A stretch of DNA of 64,000 nucleotides from the NCBI RefSeq assembly GCF_001625305.1, contig NW_017802379.1, positions 3,891,965 through 3,955,964 of the forward strand, given 5' to 3'. Below the pieces are notes generated by a model that did no database searches, was not told the DNA's origin, and saw only the letters and a program-made list of their open reading frames with translations. This document shows, in pieces, positions 11,734 through 26,200 of this stretch. Both the position numbers and the translations under genes were made by a program. How positions within the stretch are numbered: position 1 is the stretch's first letter; each line of letters opens with the position of its first letter. The stretch is from Branchiostoma belcheri. Taxonomy: Eukaryota; Chordata; Leptocardii; Amphioxiformes; Branchiostomatidae.

Positions 11734-14630
11734 GTATGCAAAATATACAGTGAAACCCTATGCTGCGGTAAGCTATACATACGTTTAATATGACAGAACT
11801 TCTGCAATGATAAAGACTGCTCTGAAAGTATATACCGTCAACAATTTTGCAGGGTTTGCAATGAATGAGTGTGACCTATATCTAGTTCTAATTGCAGGGG
11901 TGGACACTACTACAATGACTTAAGTGTTAAGAAAAGTGAGTCAAGAAAATAACAATAGAGTCTAGCAATACGCCAGAAGAACACAATTTCCATTATTATT
12001 AAGATCGTGATTGGAATATATTCACTTGGTTGTACTACTTCAAGGCCTTAAGGGCTATCAACGAACGAAAAACAACACCTAACGCAGATGATCCTCGATA
12101 GAATGATGAATGACTCTCATCATCTTCCGTTCTGGTTGCAGGCCAATCTTTCTGTGCTCGTTGATCCCCCTTAAGACCTTTTCCATCTTAACCCATCTCT
12201 GAACCTCTTCAAGTCTCCGGGCAGGCAATTAACGGGTTATCAATTTCGGAACGAAGGTGCCTTGGTGAAGAAGGCCGAAGATTTCCCACCGCTGTTTGCA
12301 GTAATTAGTGGAAGTGATTGGGACGCGCCAAAATTCGGCCTTCGGACGCGTCAGAACTGACGATTGGACCATGACAGTTGGGTGGTGACGTAATGTTTTT
12401 TTTGTCTTTTGTTGGACGTAATAGCCCCCTCAGGCGGTGGATTCCTTAACCGCAGGTGTGGAGTTCCGTTGCTCGGTACGTAAATGCTAAGACCGCTAAG
12501 TTATGGCTGCCCCCGGCACCACGAAGACTCCTTGGTTGCCCCGTCCTAAGAAACGCAGCGGGAACGCGTTACGTGACTCGAGATGACTCAGATATTCCGT
12601 TATTTCAGTATCGCACTGGTGAACTTATGATGTGAAGCGAGGTCAACACAATTGCTGCCCATGTACGTAGTGGAGAATTTAGGCCCATAAAATGTACATT
12701 ATTATATTACAAATATGGTGCGGTAGGATGCAACGACGAAAAAAAAATTTCGTCCACAACATCTACTTCAAGATTTGCATCAAAGCGGGAGAATTTGAAC
12801 ATTGCACTTATGAAATCTGCTTGGAGATCAGCGCAAGAATGGGACATAACAAAACATGGGACGAAAATTGAACTTGACAACGGACGGGACGGTTCTGCAT
12901 GGGGAGGCCGGCGTCGCGTGGGCCGGTCGGCAAATATCATCACCGCCGCCGATAGGTCATGTGTACTGAAAGGGACGGGCACACAATAGTCACGGCTGTA
13001 CTCCTACGCTACGGTAGAAACTCGTAATTTTCTTTTCTGACCGCGCTGTTTCCGCTGACCTTCAATAGGGAAAGATTCACTGCTGAATCATAACCCGAAC
13101 ATGTGGATCTTTCCATGGTCTACTATATATCTTTTCTGTCGTACAAAAACAATAGGGGAAATATAATTCTGACAAAAAGACAGGCAGACATTACAAGTAG
13201 CACAGGTTACATGTAGTCGATGGTTCGTATATTATATGCCTCATGCTGTGCGATTGTGTTAAAAATAGAATAGTCTAGGGTTTTACAGAAATCCCATGTG
13301 TGATAACATCCTATACTTTTGTCCCAAGGGACGACGCTTTGAGAATACCTGCTACCTTCCCTTTTGCTCTCCAAGAGCATCACGGTAACTATTTTTCTAT
13401 TAAGACATCAGGTCTGTGTGGACACGACAAGGATGCCTCATCCACAAAATCTAATTAAATCCCTGCCAATAATCTTGCCGTGGATGACCTCAAACATCCG
13501 CCGTGGCGTCACTAAGAAGTTGGGACCTTGTTACTGTTCCGCAGGGCCTGACCCCAGCGCCAGCCCGCCCAGGTGATCTCACACAAGGTGCCTGAAGGGC
13601 ACGGCAATCAGACTGACGCATGTTTCCTCCGGATCATTGGTCAGAAATAAAGGACCGGGCCGGCTCAGGTAACGTAACGGAAGCTGGAGGTGTTCGGGCA
13701 TAGAAAATGTCCTATCTTTTATTTATTTGAGATGCCAAATCACATTGTGGGAGGAAAGAACAAGGTCGTCCTGAAGTATGTGATGTCGGTATGACCAAGG
13801 AGTTTTAGAATGATTTTAAACCTCCTTGGTATGACGAAGAATGTTTCTTAAAACTAAAAGTTGATCTCCGTTGGTATTCTCAATTATGGGACACAATTAA
13901 ACTATTTTCCAACACAGACATTGACCTTATTCAGTCCTTTGGGTTATACTGCACTTTTTCTGGGGACAACTGAGGGCTTGTTTCTTATCGTATATGAACC
14001 TGTTCCATTTTTCATTCAAGTTAGTTTTCTCCAATGCCTTATTACCAAGGCGCTGTAATATCAAATATGGAGATCATTTCGCGGTCTATTCGCCCTCCCC
14101 CTTATACATACTTGAATTTGAACGAGTCGCGAACTTGCCCTCTTAATCACGGGCGTAGTTTTCATGTAAATCTGCCATTACTGAGATGAAAGCAAGTCTT
14201 TACTTTCCCCAAAGGAAGAACATTTAATGCACGTGGATTTGCCGCCCTAATCCAACCGGCCAGTTGCCCGGGGAATAAAAAAAACAAACCCAGGAAATCT
14301 ACTGGGATTCTGGGAGGCATTTATGTGGCACTTTCGCGTCAACAGACTCGTTTGTTATTGGGAAATGAAAATACGGGAGAGGCGGTTACTAAGTTACTTC
14401 TTACGTCAGTCGCATGTAAAGTGGACTAGAGTCTTATTTGTATAGGTTGAAAAGTAAGGCTTGTCTAAGTAGGCGAATATTCACTGGCAAAACGATCACC
14501 TCGACACTTCAGATTGCGTAGGCTGGCGTTTAATATAGAAAACTGTAGTCGTAGCTTGAAGTGGGTGGGTTTCTAGGCAATGATATTTCCGATGGCTTCA
14601 CTACTTCCCAAAGAAGGGGACAACTGCATG
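11734..14630. other. Intergenic or intronic DNA, nothing recognised
   Basis: No domain-bearing ORF, RNA gene or clear repeat was seen. A pair of opposite-strand ORFs at about 12707-12989 overlap each other and look like chance. Confidence 0.35.
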
Positions 14631-14718
14631 TAGCCTGGTTTCCAGGCCTATTTAAGCTCCCGAGTCTTTAGGAGAGGGTAAAGACTCGGGAGCTAAAATA
14701 GGTCTGATAACCAGGCTA
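14631..14718. repeat. Short foldback with TAGCCTGG termini
   Basis: It begins TAGCCTGGTTTCCAGG and ends ATAACCAGGCTA. Inside, a perfect inverted pair (AGCTCCCGAGTCTTTA and its complement) flanks an 8-base GC-rich loop. It is about 88 bp of hairpin-forming DNA. The ends match those of the elements at 23141-23217 and 50722-50833, so this is one member of a dispersed small non-autonomous family. Confidence 0.75.
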
Positions 14719-15804
14719 GACAAGTTCTCATCCAGTACCCATTTCCCCGCACTGCCACCCCCGACCTTCAGACCGCTACTTCATCTTCAAATTCGACAGA
14801 CGACAACAAGGAAATCTCGTGGTCTTCCCTAGGGAAAATTAGGCCTCCCCTCGCCCTCCATTCATTTTTGTTGACCCCCGTTTTTCTACCTCATGACCGC
14901 ATTAGTCTTCCCTTCAGGAAGATGGAGGGCGATGGCCTTGGAGCACTCAGAACCACCACATGAATGCAGCAACATGAAAGGAGCCGGCACTAAGTGGTTT
15001 TCTTGTTTAAGAAACTCGCGGAGACCAATCAATTCTTCTTTAAGGAAGTCTTGGGAAGTTCGTGCACGGCAGCCAAGACTACTAATCTCCAAGCAGATGT
15101 AGGGTTGGGCTCAGTGTTTTAAGCGTGCTACTGCAGATTTGGACTTCCCCATAGACGGACTATTTTCAATATACACAAAAATAAAGATATGGTACATATA
15201 TAGATAAATCTATAGAATCTCAACGTATGATCTTACATAAAAAATACTTGCTATCTTGCCTCAAAGTCAAACTAAAGCACATAAAAGACTTCAATACAGT
15301 GTCATCAGTGAGTCTCGGCAGTTGGCACTGAAGTGTGTAGCAACCTAACACTAAAAGCGTGCGCAAGGCAACAGAGATGCAAACAGCAAGTGGTTTGAAC
15401 CAGACAAATCCTAGAAATAAAGCGCAATGAAATTTTCCTTTGACGAATCTTACCTGCATTGTATTTGATGTCAAACCACAGGAACAGATTACAGTTCAGA
15501 TAGAAAATAGTTGGAGGTCCAATAGATACGAGTGCAAAGTTGTGAAGCTTATACTTATACGAAGGATTAATAATTTTGATGCCCTCGAAACACAAGAGTG
15601 AAAAATCTAAGACTAATAAGGCCCCATTCCCACTCTGAAAATTGTCCGGATTGATCCGAATTGATTCACTTTGATCCAGCTCGCGCTTCGATCCGGCTCG
15701 AAGCAGGTTGGTCTTATTTCTTCATCCTACCCTTGACAGGCACTTGGTTCTGTCGCTGATTTAAAAATTCCTGCACGTAGTCAGTTCCATGATGGGATTA
15801 GGCG
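14719..15804. other. Non-coding stretch
   Basis: Nothing supported. A short run of GATCCG-like repeats at about 15645-15705 is imperfect and of unknown meaning. Confidence 0.3.
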
Positions 15805-15884
15805 GTCGACTTTCCATGTTTCTCAATTAGGAGCGAATCTAATAACAGTTGCAGTAGGCAAGGGTTCGAGTCCCAGGAGTCGAC
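15805..15884 (+). pseudogene. tRNA-like relic (degenerate tRNA or tRNA-derived SINE head)
   Basis: A 7-base 5' arm GTCGACT pairs perfectly with AGTCGAC 80 bases later, and a good Pol III B box (GGTTCGAGTCC) sits at 15863-15873, where a T-loop should be. However, the T-stem holds only three pairs, the D-arm/A box is poor and no convincing anticodon arm can be drawn. It is more likely a decayed tRNA or tRNA-derived repeat than a working gene. Confidence 0.3.
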
Positions 15885-16751
15885 ATAACGGTGCAAATAA
15901 CCAACAATCATAATGAAAACACTTCGCTTTTACACGTCTTGTACACTTCCTACAGCAGGGCAATAATTAGAAAATCACACATCGGCGTCTCGCTGCGCAC
16001 TCATCTGCAAATATTTTTGACAGAATTTATTTCTTTTTCAATAGGAGCGGAATCTGGCCATGACTTATTTGAAGTTGATTTATGAGTCGTAAGGCAGCTG
16101 TCTGGTTTAATTGCCGTAAGATGACTCCGTTCCGCGTCATTGTAATGAAATTATATACCACGGAGGTGGTGGTTAAATCATTTCGTAAAAAAATAAGAGT
16201 AATAATTTTTGTCTCTATCGCAGAAATCCCCACAGCAGATGACGTTGGCAAACGTCGCACCCATCTGCGTTACTATAGCAACGGTGTGACGTCATGCGGG
16301 GAGGGGGGGACTTGACCGTCGAGTCAGGGCGAAAACAATACCTTGTTCTGCAGGGGAGTCACGTAACAGACAGGGCGTTGCCGTTATGTACGTTATCGCA
16401 TTGTTTCTACATCAGCGAGTCTTGACAAAGAAAGGTGCTGTTGTGGCGTAGACTGTAGTAATTTATACCCAGACAAAAGACAGTTGGGAGGATTGACGAC
16501 ACTGTTTGTCATACACCACGATCCTTTTGTTGTTAGTCATGGGAGGGAACCTGTACATGACCAGCATATCTGTAAGTTGTTTATACATGCTCATGTAAGT
16601 AAGTCGAGAATGTAGTCATTTAACCCCGCGTTTACACCTATACTACACCTATACCTTCAAATTAATAGGAGCTTGCGAAACATTTTCAAACATGATCAAC
16701 ATGATTAAATGCACCTCCAACAAGAAAAAGTATTATTTGTGTGTGCCAAGG

Positions 16752-16752
<1 letters not shown>
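15885..16752. other. Non-coding stretch
   Basis: No supported gene or repeat. Confidence 0.3.

Positions 16753-16815
<63 letters not shown>
16753..16815. repeat. (TG)n microsatellite
   Basis: About 31 uninterrupted TG dinucleotides follow GGTT; after the tract come TTTCTG and a few more scattered GT steps. A tract of this length is expected to be polymorphic and can adopt Z-DNA. Confidence 0.97.
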
Positions 16816-16817
<2 letters not shown>

Positions 16818-19800
16818 CTGTTTTATGTGTTTGTCTGTGTGCCTACTAGAGGAAGGTATTCGTCATGAAAGAAACAAGTAGACATTCGACCTCCTAGCGG
16901 CTTTCTTTGTTACTACAGTGAGTCGACTCGAGTTCTGTCATTTCAATGGCAAATAAATGGTACAACCCTGTGTTTCCTCGGTACGGCAAGCTTCTACCCC
17001 CACCTGGCTGGCTAATTCCACCCCGGGGACGTTCCTATTTCAAACAATTATCAGCTAAGCGTTGTAACAGTGGGGTTCAAACGCCACTCTTACAGCGTCT
17101 TCCTCAGGTGAGCAGGGAAAACTTTCCTCGGGGGCATGTCGGCCCTGGTACCGAAGAGCTGGCCTGTGTGGGCCCTGGTAACCGTCCGGGATTCCAGATG
17201 ACATCCCAACGTTCTCTGATTGATTTCTCTCCAGTCGTGTCCAGTCATCAGAACGGCCTGTCCATTCAATTTTGAGGCAGACAAAGTTCAATACAGAGTG
17301 ATGAACGCCCGGCGTTCCCAATGGCAAGGTGTAGTCTCCTCGATAAATACAAGGATACAAAAACCATTCCTCCGGCAAGTCGGACAATTCACTGTGTAAT
17401 TCTGTCCCAAAATACCTTACCATCATGTGACTATACAGCTCTGCGGCAAGATGTATTTCATTCATTCAGTACAGTGAAGTGAAGTATATATCTTTACAGC
17501 AGCTGCTATTGGCATAGGAGCAAAGGTATTGGGTATAGTGTAAGTCAAGCTGAAAGCACACATATATAAGTCGTATTTCTGACTCACCTAGCGTTCATGG
17601 ATTTTCATAGTCTGATCTTGACAGATATTGTTCGCTACTCAGATTTAAGACCTCACAAGTTACCCAAAAGGGTTTGAGTCTCTTCAAGGCGAAACATCTA
17701 CCCCTGGAGTTCACTCAGTTGAACGGTGCCACAAGCTGGAATCAGGTCTGACTATGGTACTGAAAGCTCATCAAATGGATCGCTATTAGAATCGGCAATA
17801 TGCACATAGCTTTTCCCTTTCAAATCTCTGTACAATTATTCGATTTTTCAATGTTCTTTGTTGATAGATAATTTATCTTTATAAACTTTTATTGCCATGT
17901 TCACCAAGTGTCACCAGAACGACCTTATACATATCCACTCATGTTACCTCGATGAGGTTTTTGTGCCAGAAATACATCGTAAGTCCGCCAATGAATCGTA
18001 GCAAATCGTACAGCGGCCCTTGAAGGCACAGACGGATAAATCACGGTCAAGAAGACGACAGTTTGATAGTGGTAGATTTGCTGAGTTCTAAAGGTTGCAG
18101 CCCGGTAATCAGCCACTGTCCATGTCGTAACAGCAGACTGCGGCATATTGACAGATGAGTCTAGAAGCCGGCGAGGCGCGGCGTCCTGTAATTAAAAACC
18201 GTCTGATCGGATCCGTCCAATTTGGCTCCTGATTGGTCTCCGTCCCTCTGATTGGCTGTCAGGTTCAGGCAGATTAAGGGTGTGTTTGTTCTCTTCCCAA
18301 CAACGTAACGGGTTCGCGCAGGGGAATATAGAATTTAGAGGCATCCAAGGCAGTTTTTAGGGCTTGAAAACTAGATTTTTAATTCACGTCAATATTCTAA
18401 GTCACTTATCTACATACTGGGTTGAAATTAAACCACACTATCCCAATGTATATCGACATTCATGGAACAGACATACCGAAAATTCTGAGGAAAAATGGTT
18501 ACTGGAAGGGCCCTGGGCTGATTTTTAGGGTACCACCCAGAAAATAAAGGACTAATCTTGAGGCTTGTTTCTGCAGTTTTAGATGCCCAAAGTATGAAAT
18601 ACTGATTCAAATGTGCTAATGTTGGGCAGTGTGTGTCAATATCATACAGATTGCTTTCTTTAGAATAGTTCCAGTCTTGCCGTCCTGAAATTGCGTTGGA
18701 TGCCTTTAAGGGTAATGGGCGAGAATGAAAAGCGTCTGAGAATTTATGACAGTTTTAAACCTGATGGAGGACATGGAGGGAGAGAAGTCGAGGGAAGTGG
18801 TGTCATGACCTGAACTTCATACACGGTATAACCCCACCCACGCTTAATGTCTGGTATATAAAGGATATATGTAAAATTCGATGCTTATTTTTATGGACCT
18901 CCTCTCATGATACCCATTACATGTAAGTACAAGAACGGTCAGAAAAGGAAAGGAAATTGTTACTGGCAAAATGATTTTTCCATCGTCCCGAAAATGTGCA
19001 CTCGCGTGGAATTGTCCTCTAAAATTGCTATGCAGCCACCACTAGTACTGTTACTAACAATCTCCCAAACCGTGGGGGTATTTCATATCCCACTACACTA
19101 CAAAAAGAAATCAAACCCTACACTGGCTGACTTACAAAAGGTACAAGTAGATAGGTTCCCCTTTAAATATCATGATCAGTTTGTCGTTTACGTATTTGCA
19201 AATTGACTAAAACGTCCTGATGTAGCATTGTAGTAATTGGCCTTCGGGCATGAATTGCACTTACGCTTTTAGTTACTGGAAGACGTTTGTGAAAATGTTC
19301 CCGCACCCCTGAGTATGTGTTCCACATGCACAGCACGTTTCAGTAAAGCCTGTGTTCCGTTCCAACCTTCCCCAACCCCGGCAAATGGCCCCGGACTTAT
19401 CACAACCCGGCAAATGTACGGTCAGGCCTGGTCACTGATGGATACCGGACAGAACATTAGGGACAATCCATTTCCAAGTGACCGATTGCCAACGCGCTGC
19501 GCTGTCACGGCTCGCTTGGGCTCCAACAACATCAGTGTTATCCATAACCGTTATTCAGTGCACGCTGAAACATCGGTTATGTGTGATGTACAAAGGTGGG
19601 GACATCATGCTCACCTCACATGTACGACAAGCCATCACTTGCTGCGGCTGAGACAAACTTGTCATCAGTTATCTCAGTCTCCCAGCCTTGCCTCTGGCAT
19701 GGAGAGGTGCTTGGAAGCGATATGGAGGAGAGTTAAACCGACAATACAAATGCTGTTTCAAATTTTAGCTTACTTTCTCTAACCATTAAATCTTTTCTAC

Positions 19801-22800
19801 GTATTAATAAAAGCCGTGAAAGCTATATGTATACCATATAAGCCACATCCATTGTTGTTTCCAAATTATTTCCAACAGACCATATACTGTAATGGCCAAC
19901 ACACAAAAAATGGCCATCTACATCGGGGCATTACAACCATCCCTCAACAGAGACGGGGGGCGCCACAGACTCTCTTCAAACTTATTTCATAAAGACCATA
20001 TACTGTATTTTCTTGAAGTCTCGGTTGCACAATTCTTGTGGGATAATAAGAATAAAAACTACACAGGAAAATATAAGACACGGCTCAACAGCGTATAATG
20101 TACAACTTCGCCACATACACGTCCTGAATGCACAAGTATGGTCTTCACATATTGCATCATAAAGCTACTAGTACTTTGGAACGAGAGTCGTGATGGTAGG
20201 ATCACCCTACAAGCTAGCAACTCAACCAACCCATCAGAAAGGGCTTAGTGACTACATAGCAGGACGTCCAAGGACAGGCCACTTCGAGATTTCATGTTTA
20301 TATAATCCTCGACTGATTTGATTGCCATTTATTGTGTATTACCAAGTAGATTTTCTAGGTCAGGTTGCAAGGTCATACAGAGTTACGGTCACTAGTACTC
20401 AAAATATCGAGTACCACGATCGAACTATGCATTGAAATTTCTTTGTACAGTACTTGGGCAAATACAAAATTCCAGCATTTCAAGCTCAGTTGAACGAAAG
20501 AAAACTTAAATATTGTATCCTTGCGATAACCAAAATGCCTGAGTAATACACTGCGGGACAAAAACATTGGCGATTGTATTTGTAATAAAAGCACATTCAG
20601 ACGAAATGCTATGCAGCGATGAAAAAAAATATATCTGTTCACTAAAAGAAGAAACTTATGTCGGAGTTCCCCAATGTAGAACATGTATTATATGCACGTA
20701 TTCTTTAGTCAACCGGCAACCCAGTTGTTGAGAACGTGCCGATCTCTCTTCGTCAAGGTTCCAGCGGCTGGTCGATGCACACGCACGGTCCTGGACTCAT
20801 GCGGACCCCGTGACCGCAATAACTGTACACGGTGTCTGGAAACGGACGGCCAGGCAAGAAACTTACCCTTCCTCACGTCTGTCCCTGTTGCACATTAGGC
20901 CACAGCACGTAAATTTTATGGATGACATCCTCCGGAAACTACAAATCTAATACGATAGGGAAAATTTTCAAATTTTGACATCATAAACTATGTTATACAA
21001 GAAATTATACCTATATTGCGCAAGGTTTACTGCCAATTATTACAACATTCATGTCTCACCGACACAACTTTGAAAAATAAAAGTTTTCAATAATTGTACA
21101 AATGGTTTTGATTCAGTGGGATCACCACATAAAAGGAATGAAATACATCACTGCATCAAAGTAAAAGACAAAACAATAAATCAGAGCCTTGTCTTCTCTC
21201 TCTTCGTATTTATCTACCACCTACGCTCCGGCATGGCATCAGGCATTTTTGAAACAAAATTTCTTTTTTTTTTCAACATCAGGCGAAAATTAATGCGTAC
21301 GCTGACGTCATCCATAAAAATGACCTGCTGTGGCCTTATGTGACATACGTGCGGCACGTAGACCATGCTCATTAACTACAGGCTGGACTTCATTGTTCCA
21401 GGGTCGGACATGCATCGATCCAATGGTCTGTAACATATATTTGCGGAAATATCTAATTTCGTACCTTTCATGATGAATTGACCAGTGCATTATCATATAT
21501 CAAATCAAGGGCTTTCCATTATATTTCCAGAACTATGTTACGGAATTTCTTGAGTTAATAACAAAATGAAGAAAAAGTCAACTTACTAGCACGCATACCG
21601 GCTGGCTTGAAATATGTGAATATTTAACAATCTTCTACTAATCTTCTAGCTTTTAGAAATCGCCAATAATAGCACTGCTATTGTCGGACGGGAAAAATCG
21701 ATGCATAGAAATCGATCTAGCACCGGGAACCTCATCTGGCAAAGGGAAACTATTAGAGAAGAACGGCACAGGCTATCAATGCAGATCTATTCTGTAATCA
21801 GGGTATCAAATTTTATACAGATTCCTTAGCCACTGCTGGATCTTAAGTTGATTTTAATTTTGCTTTCTTTTCATGTTGCCTTATCAAATAAGTGAGCCAA
21901 CAACGGTGGATCGTTTTGTTGATATATTGTGTGACGCCCCCACCCACTAAAAAGACACCGTGAACTCTTGAAATATCCAACGAACACTGCAAAAACATGT
22001 TAGAGATCGACGTTGTACATCACATACACCGTGAATGTTACAAACGACAACCTGACAACCTCTAACGTTAATCACCCGCACACGGCTTTTCTTCTATAAC
22101 GATAATAGATGTCTGGGGATTTAATGCCCCGTATTTGGCCTCGGCCAGACCCATACAATAACCAGCCGTAACGCTGACTGTGCGTTTCGTTGCGTCAGAA
22201 CAGCTAGCTCTTTTCTCTGGCACGAGCAAGGCCAATTCGATTATTTCAACGTAACTGACTCCTAAACTAGTGTCTGGACAGTTTGTGAGCCAATGAGTCG
22301 TTTTGTGTGCTTCTCCAAAGTTGTACGACCATGGAGGCAGACGTGTTATAAGGCGCACAATGAGGGAATTACGAGTTTATCTATACCCAGCAGTTGGAGA
22401 CACAAAATAAAAGTCCAAGCAATTTGCAGTTTGCAGCTAATTCTTTGCCAACTCATCCAACGAGTAATATCGATCATGAACATGGTCGTTGGATTCAGAT
22501 ACACAAGACATAAATTCTCCTGGTCGATCATTTGTCATTCTTTTTCTTTAAAATTCATGAACAGTGACTTTTTTCATAGAAGCAACAGGTGACACGCGTG
22601 TCACAACACTCTGCTCCTCAAGCGATGGAAATTTATTTTCTTATCGCTAAAGATAATCCGTCCGTCCTCCCAACCCACCCCGAGGGGCGCGCGATTCAAT
22701 CAGGACGGTCGGTATTCATGAGCGGAGTGCGATCCCAACTCCCACCGGCACACTCCGGCGTGACAAGTCATCCATCCTGACTGTCGTTAGATGGAGCTTA

Positions 22801-23140
22801 CAATTCAAATTTTTAACCATCTCTCATTACAATTCAGATTTCAAACCATCTTCCTTGTTAATTATAAAGATTCAACTGAAGAACATTTCTAGACCCAGTA
22901 AAGTGGCGATGATGGCTCAATTAAAAGGCTCCAACAGAAAACCAAGATCTCAATTTATAAAACTTTTCTTATAAATGGAGGTTGAAATTTTCATCATGTC
23001 ATATATATTAAGCATTTAATGCATGACATGAAAAATTGATTGCCATTAATCAGCAAATTAAAGCATTCCAGTTATCCATAATCAAGTGACAAACCGGAAA
23101 AAAACTTTGATGTCTCCTCCTCCCATCTAGCTGTCTATTG
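16816..23140. other. Gene-poor 6.3 kb, nothing supported
   Basis: Several ORFs of 96-155 codons occur (for example plus 19315-19782 and overlapping ORFs at 16946-17465), but none shows a domain, signal sequence, membrane pattern or splice context I recognise. Confidence 0.35.
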
Positions 23141-23217
23141 TAGCCTGGTACCCAGCCCTGTACGTGGTGCACTTTAAACTGACACTATCTTTGCTGAAGA
23201 GGACTGGATACCAGGCA
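23141..23217. repeat. TAGCCTGG-type foldback, diverged copy
   Basis: It starts TAGCCTGGTACCCAG and ends CTGGATACCAGGC, so about 15 bp of imperfect terminal inverted repeat enclose a 45-bp unrelated centre. The last two bases of the right end have decayed (CCAGGCAA instead of CCAGGCTA). Same family as at 14631-14718 and 50722-50833. Confidence 0.65.
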
Positions 23218-26200
23218 ATATCTATAGGTCAATCAAACTCTTTGATCGTAGTTAAGCACTAACTGACATGGAATCATCTATTGGCTGTGTTGGTGCATTT
23301 TTTAATATTGCACTTTTCAAAATTTCACAGGTCATATAGTGAAAAATAAATACATTTAGATCTTACCTTATCTTGAGTTTTCCTGAGGACCTTCTCTGTG
23401 CATCTGTCAGACCAATAATGAACCTTCCCCTAACATAAAAGTCTTCAATAGACCATAAACTGTGGTTGGGACATAACTGGATCAATATCTATGAATAATT
23501 AGGAAAGTGTTCAGTATATGATCCAGTTCTGACTCACATTGTGTGCTGAATCAATACCTGTATAGACTGTGCTAAAAGCCACAGCAGATGGTTTGCATGG
23601 TGAGTTTGCATCCAACAAAACCATGTAATGGTAAAAGACACATAGATCAAAGCACACAGTCTTTCTAATCAAAGTAAAATGCTAGAGCTCCCATAGATGT
23701 CACCCTTTTGCATTATGTAACAACTGATGCGGCAGGTATGGAACACACATTTGCTGTAATTCTCCGTCATTTAAAACAAGCAACACAAGAATTATTTTAT
23801 CAAATGTCAACTTTCCTGCAACTATCTATACAACCGTTTTAAATTTCATAGTCAAATATCAAATCTTTTATCTAAGGTACAATAATAACATCGTGCATAC
23901 ATTATGAACATTCCAACTCAAAAATGTAAAAGGCATTGTTTGGAATATGCCAATGATATGTTTAATAGATTGATTTGTTCTGATTCAAGACATTTTCAGT
24001 TTTTGCATAGTTTGCATTGTTCTATGACTTAACATAGGTTACAACTTCACTTCTTTAAAAGTTAGTTTAAAAAAAAAACAAGTGAATTTACATTTAAGAC
24101 ACTTTGTTCTTAGATACATATCTCTCAGAATGAAGAAAATAAAAGTTTATTATGTAATAATAGATCTATACCTTTCTCTATTGCAGAAATTAGCAATAGT
24201 GTAATATTTTAGAAGATGTGAAAGAAATGAAAGGTTCTGGAGTCTGAAAAGTCATTTCAAGGTCATCTGGCCCAGCCAAACAAATCACCTCGCCGACAAT
24301 TATCGGCAAACACATTACCAGTCTTCAGCACACCAATATGCAGCCGGCGCGGGAAGGTGCAATGAGACGTAATCGGTGTCTCGTCCCGACGGCACCCCAA
24401 AGCCTTCCCGGACTTTGTCTCGTGTTTATTGCTTGGCTGGTGAAGAAGTCTGAATCCCACAGATAGATTGGTGTCAGGAAAGCAGGTTAAATGGTATTCA
24501 CGATCACGATTCCTCCAGCTTCATTGCGATAGTACAGAGCCTGAAAAACAGGTAGATCAGGGCTTAGATTTTCAGTACAACTATATGTATTTCTCACAAC
24601 GTTTGCTAATATTGTATACCAGAACTTCATGCAAAAGTGATTCCTTTGTACAAAAACTTCATGTTTCCTTTGTCAGCTAAACTTCACACAACTTTATGAC
24701 TTACACGTACCTACACTGTAAGTCTGGAGTAGCTATACAATGACAGCATACATTCATCAAGTACATGTACGTACATTTGTATCCATCACTCCATTTACTC
24801 TAAGGCTAACATTACAGAAAATAATGACAGTAAGATTCTAACTGCCTTTAACCATTATTTCTCCCCCAACAAGGGATTATTTTAAAAGCTAGCAAAGTAT
24901 CCTATTCCTTTCTGAAAACAAGGAATGACGTCATGCAGTGCCTTTAAAAGCTTTCCAAGCTGGATGGGAAATTAGGAACGGGTCCAAAAACGGATGGACT
25001 TGGCTATATGGCCCCTACAGTTGCCAAATGAAGTTAGAACCAATTTTTGAACTGGGCTTCAGGGAGTGGCAGAACCTGGGCTCATCCGGTCACCTGCTAC
25101 CATGTCTAGACTGGGGGAAAGCTTCGGGGAAATTAACTCTACTTGACTTTGTTAGTGTTACGTGTAAAGTGTTCTGTGGATCAATAAGACAATTACTGTA
25201 TGAGGGCGTCACAGAAGTTCTTCATTTGCAACTGCTGAAAGAAAAAAGTTTCTGAATGCAGAGGAGAGCTTCACCTATTGAAATAGGAAAATTTGTCCAC
25301 AATGTTTCAATGCATCTTATACTCTGGGCACTAAAAACTGTTTATTTAATGTTAGAAGTGTCTTCCGGAAAACAAAACATGATGACACTGTATTATGAAG
25401 CAAATCTGAACATTAATTTCCAACACAAGAATTGGAAATGTACCTTAATTCCTCACACTTGAGGCCTGGCTAGAACACAACTGGCTGTACTCATACATGT
25501 ACATTCTAGGACAATTATTCAGCTCGTAAAATACTTCACTATGTCTTTATCATGCCTCATAAAATAGATGATAAGTCTGTAATCTTATAACAACATCAGT
25601 CAGGATTCCTCCCTGCTTGTCTCTGATGAGACACCTATCAGACATCAGGATGGTCCACGGGGCACAGAGAAAGGAATCCTCCTCCTGAATCTGGAGGTTG
25701 CAGACTGAATGCCTCTCTGTGATTTGGGTCTAATATCTATGGACTGTACCAAAAAGTCTGGGGGGTGCCTTTAGAAAATGTAGATTGGACCAGAACCATT
25801 AAGTATGGCAACATTCAGAGAAAAGTGTTGTTAATGGTGGTCAATAGTTGGTTCTTTTCTTTGTTTTCTGTAATATGTGACTAGTATTATTGCTTGACAT
25901 ATTTTTTTCCACAATCTCAGATGTAATCAGATGTAATCAGTAATTTTAAGCCTCTGTAATCCATGCAATTTGTGTAGCAAGTAATTAGCACCTGGATCTT
26001 GTTTATATTGTAACCAGCCTGCTTACAGACACTGGCTTCCTGAATTTAGCATTAAATGCTGTCAGAACCCATCCCCCCTAAATTAATGTGTGTAACCTAC
26101 AAGTTTACAAGGATATCCCCACTTTCCTGAAATACCCACTTCATCAATGTTGTATGGAACAAGGTACAAGATTTGGCCCAAGTTGTTTTTGTGTACACTG

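Noticed and set aside
19315-19782. Plus ORF of 155 codons
   Set aside because: No domain, splice context or neighbour; composition looks random.
23365-23403. Possible 39-base minus exon (CTEKVLRKTQDK)
   Set aside because: Good splice sites but too short, with no gene around it.
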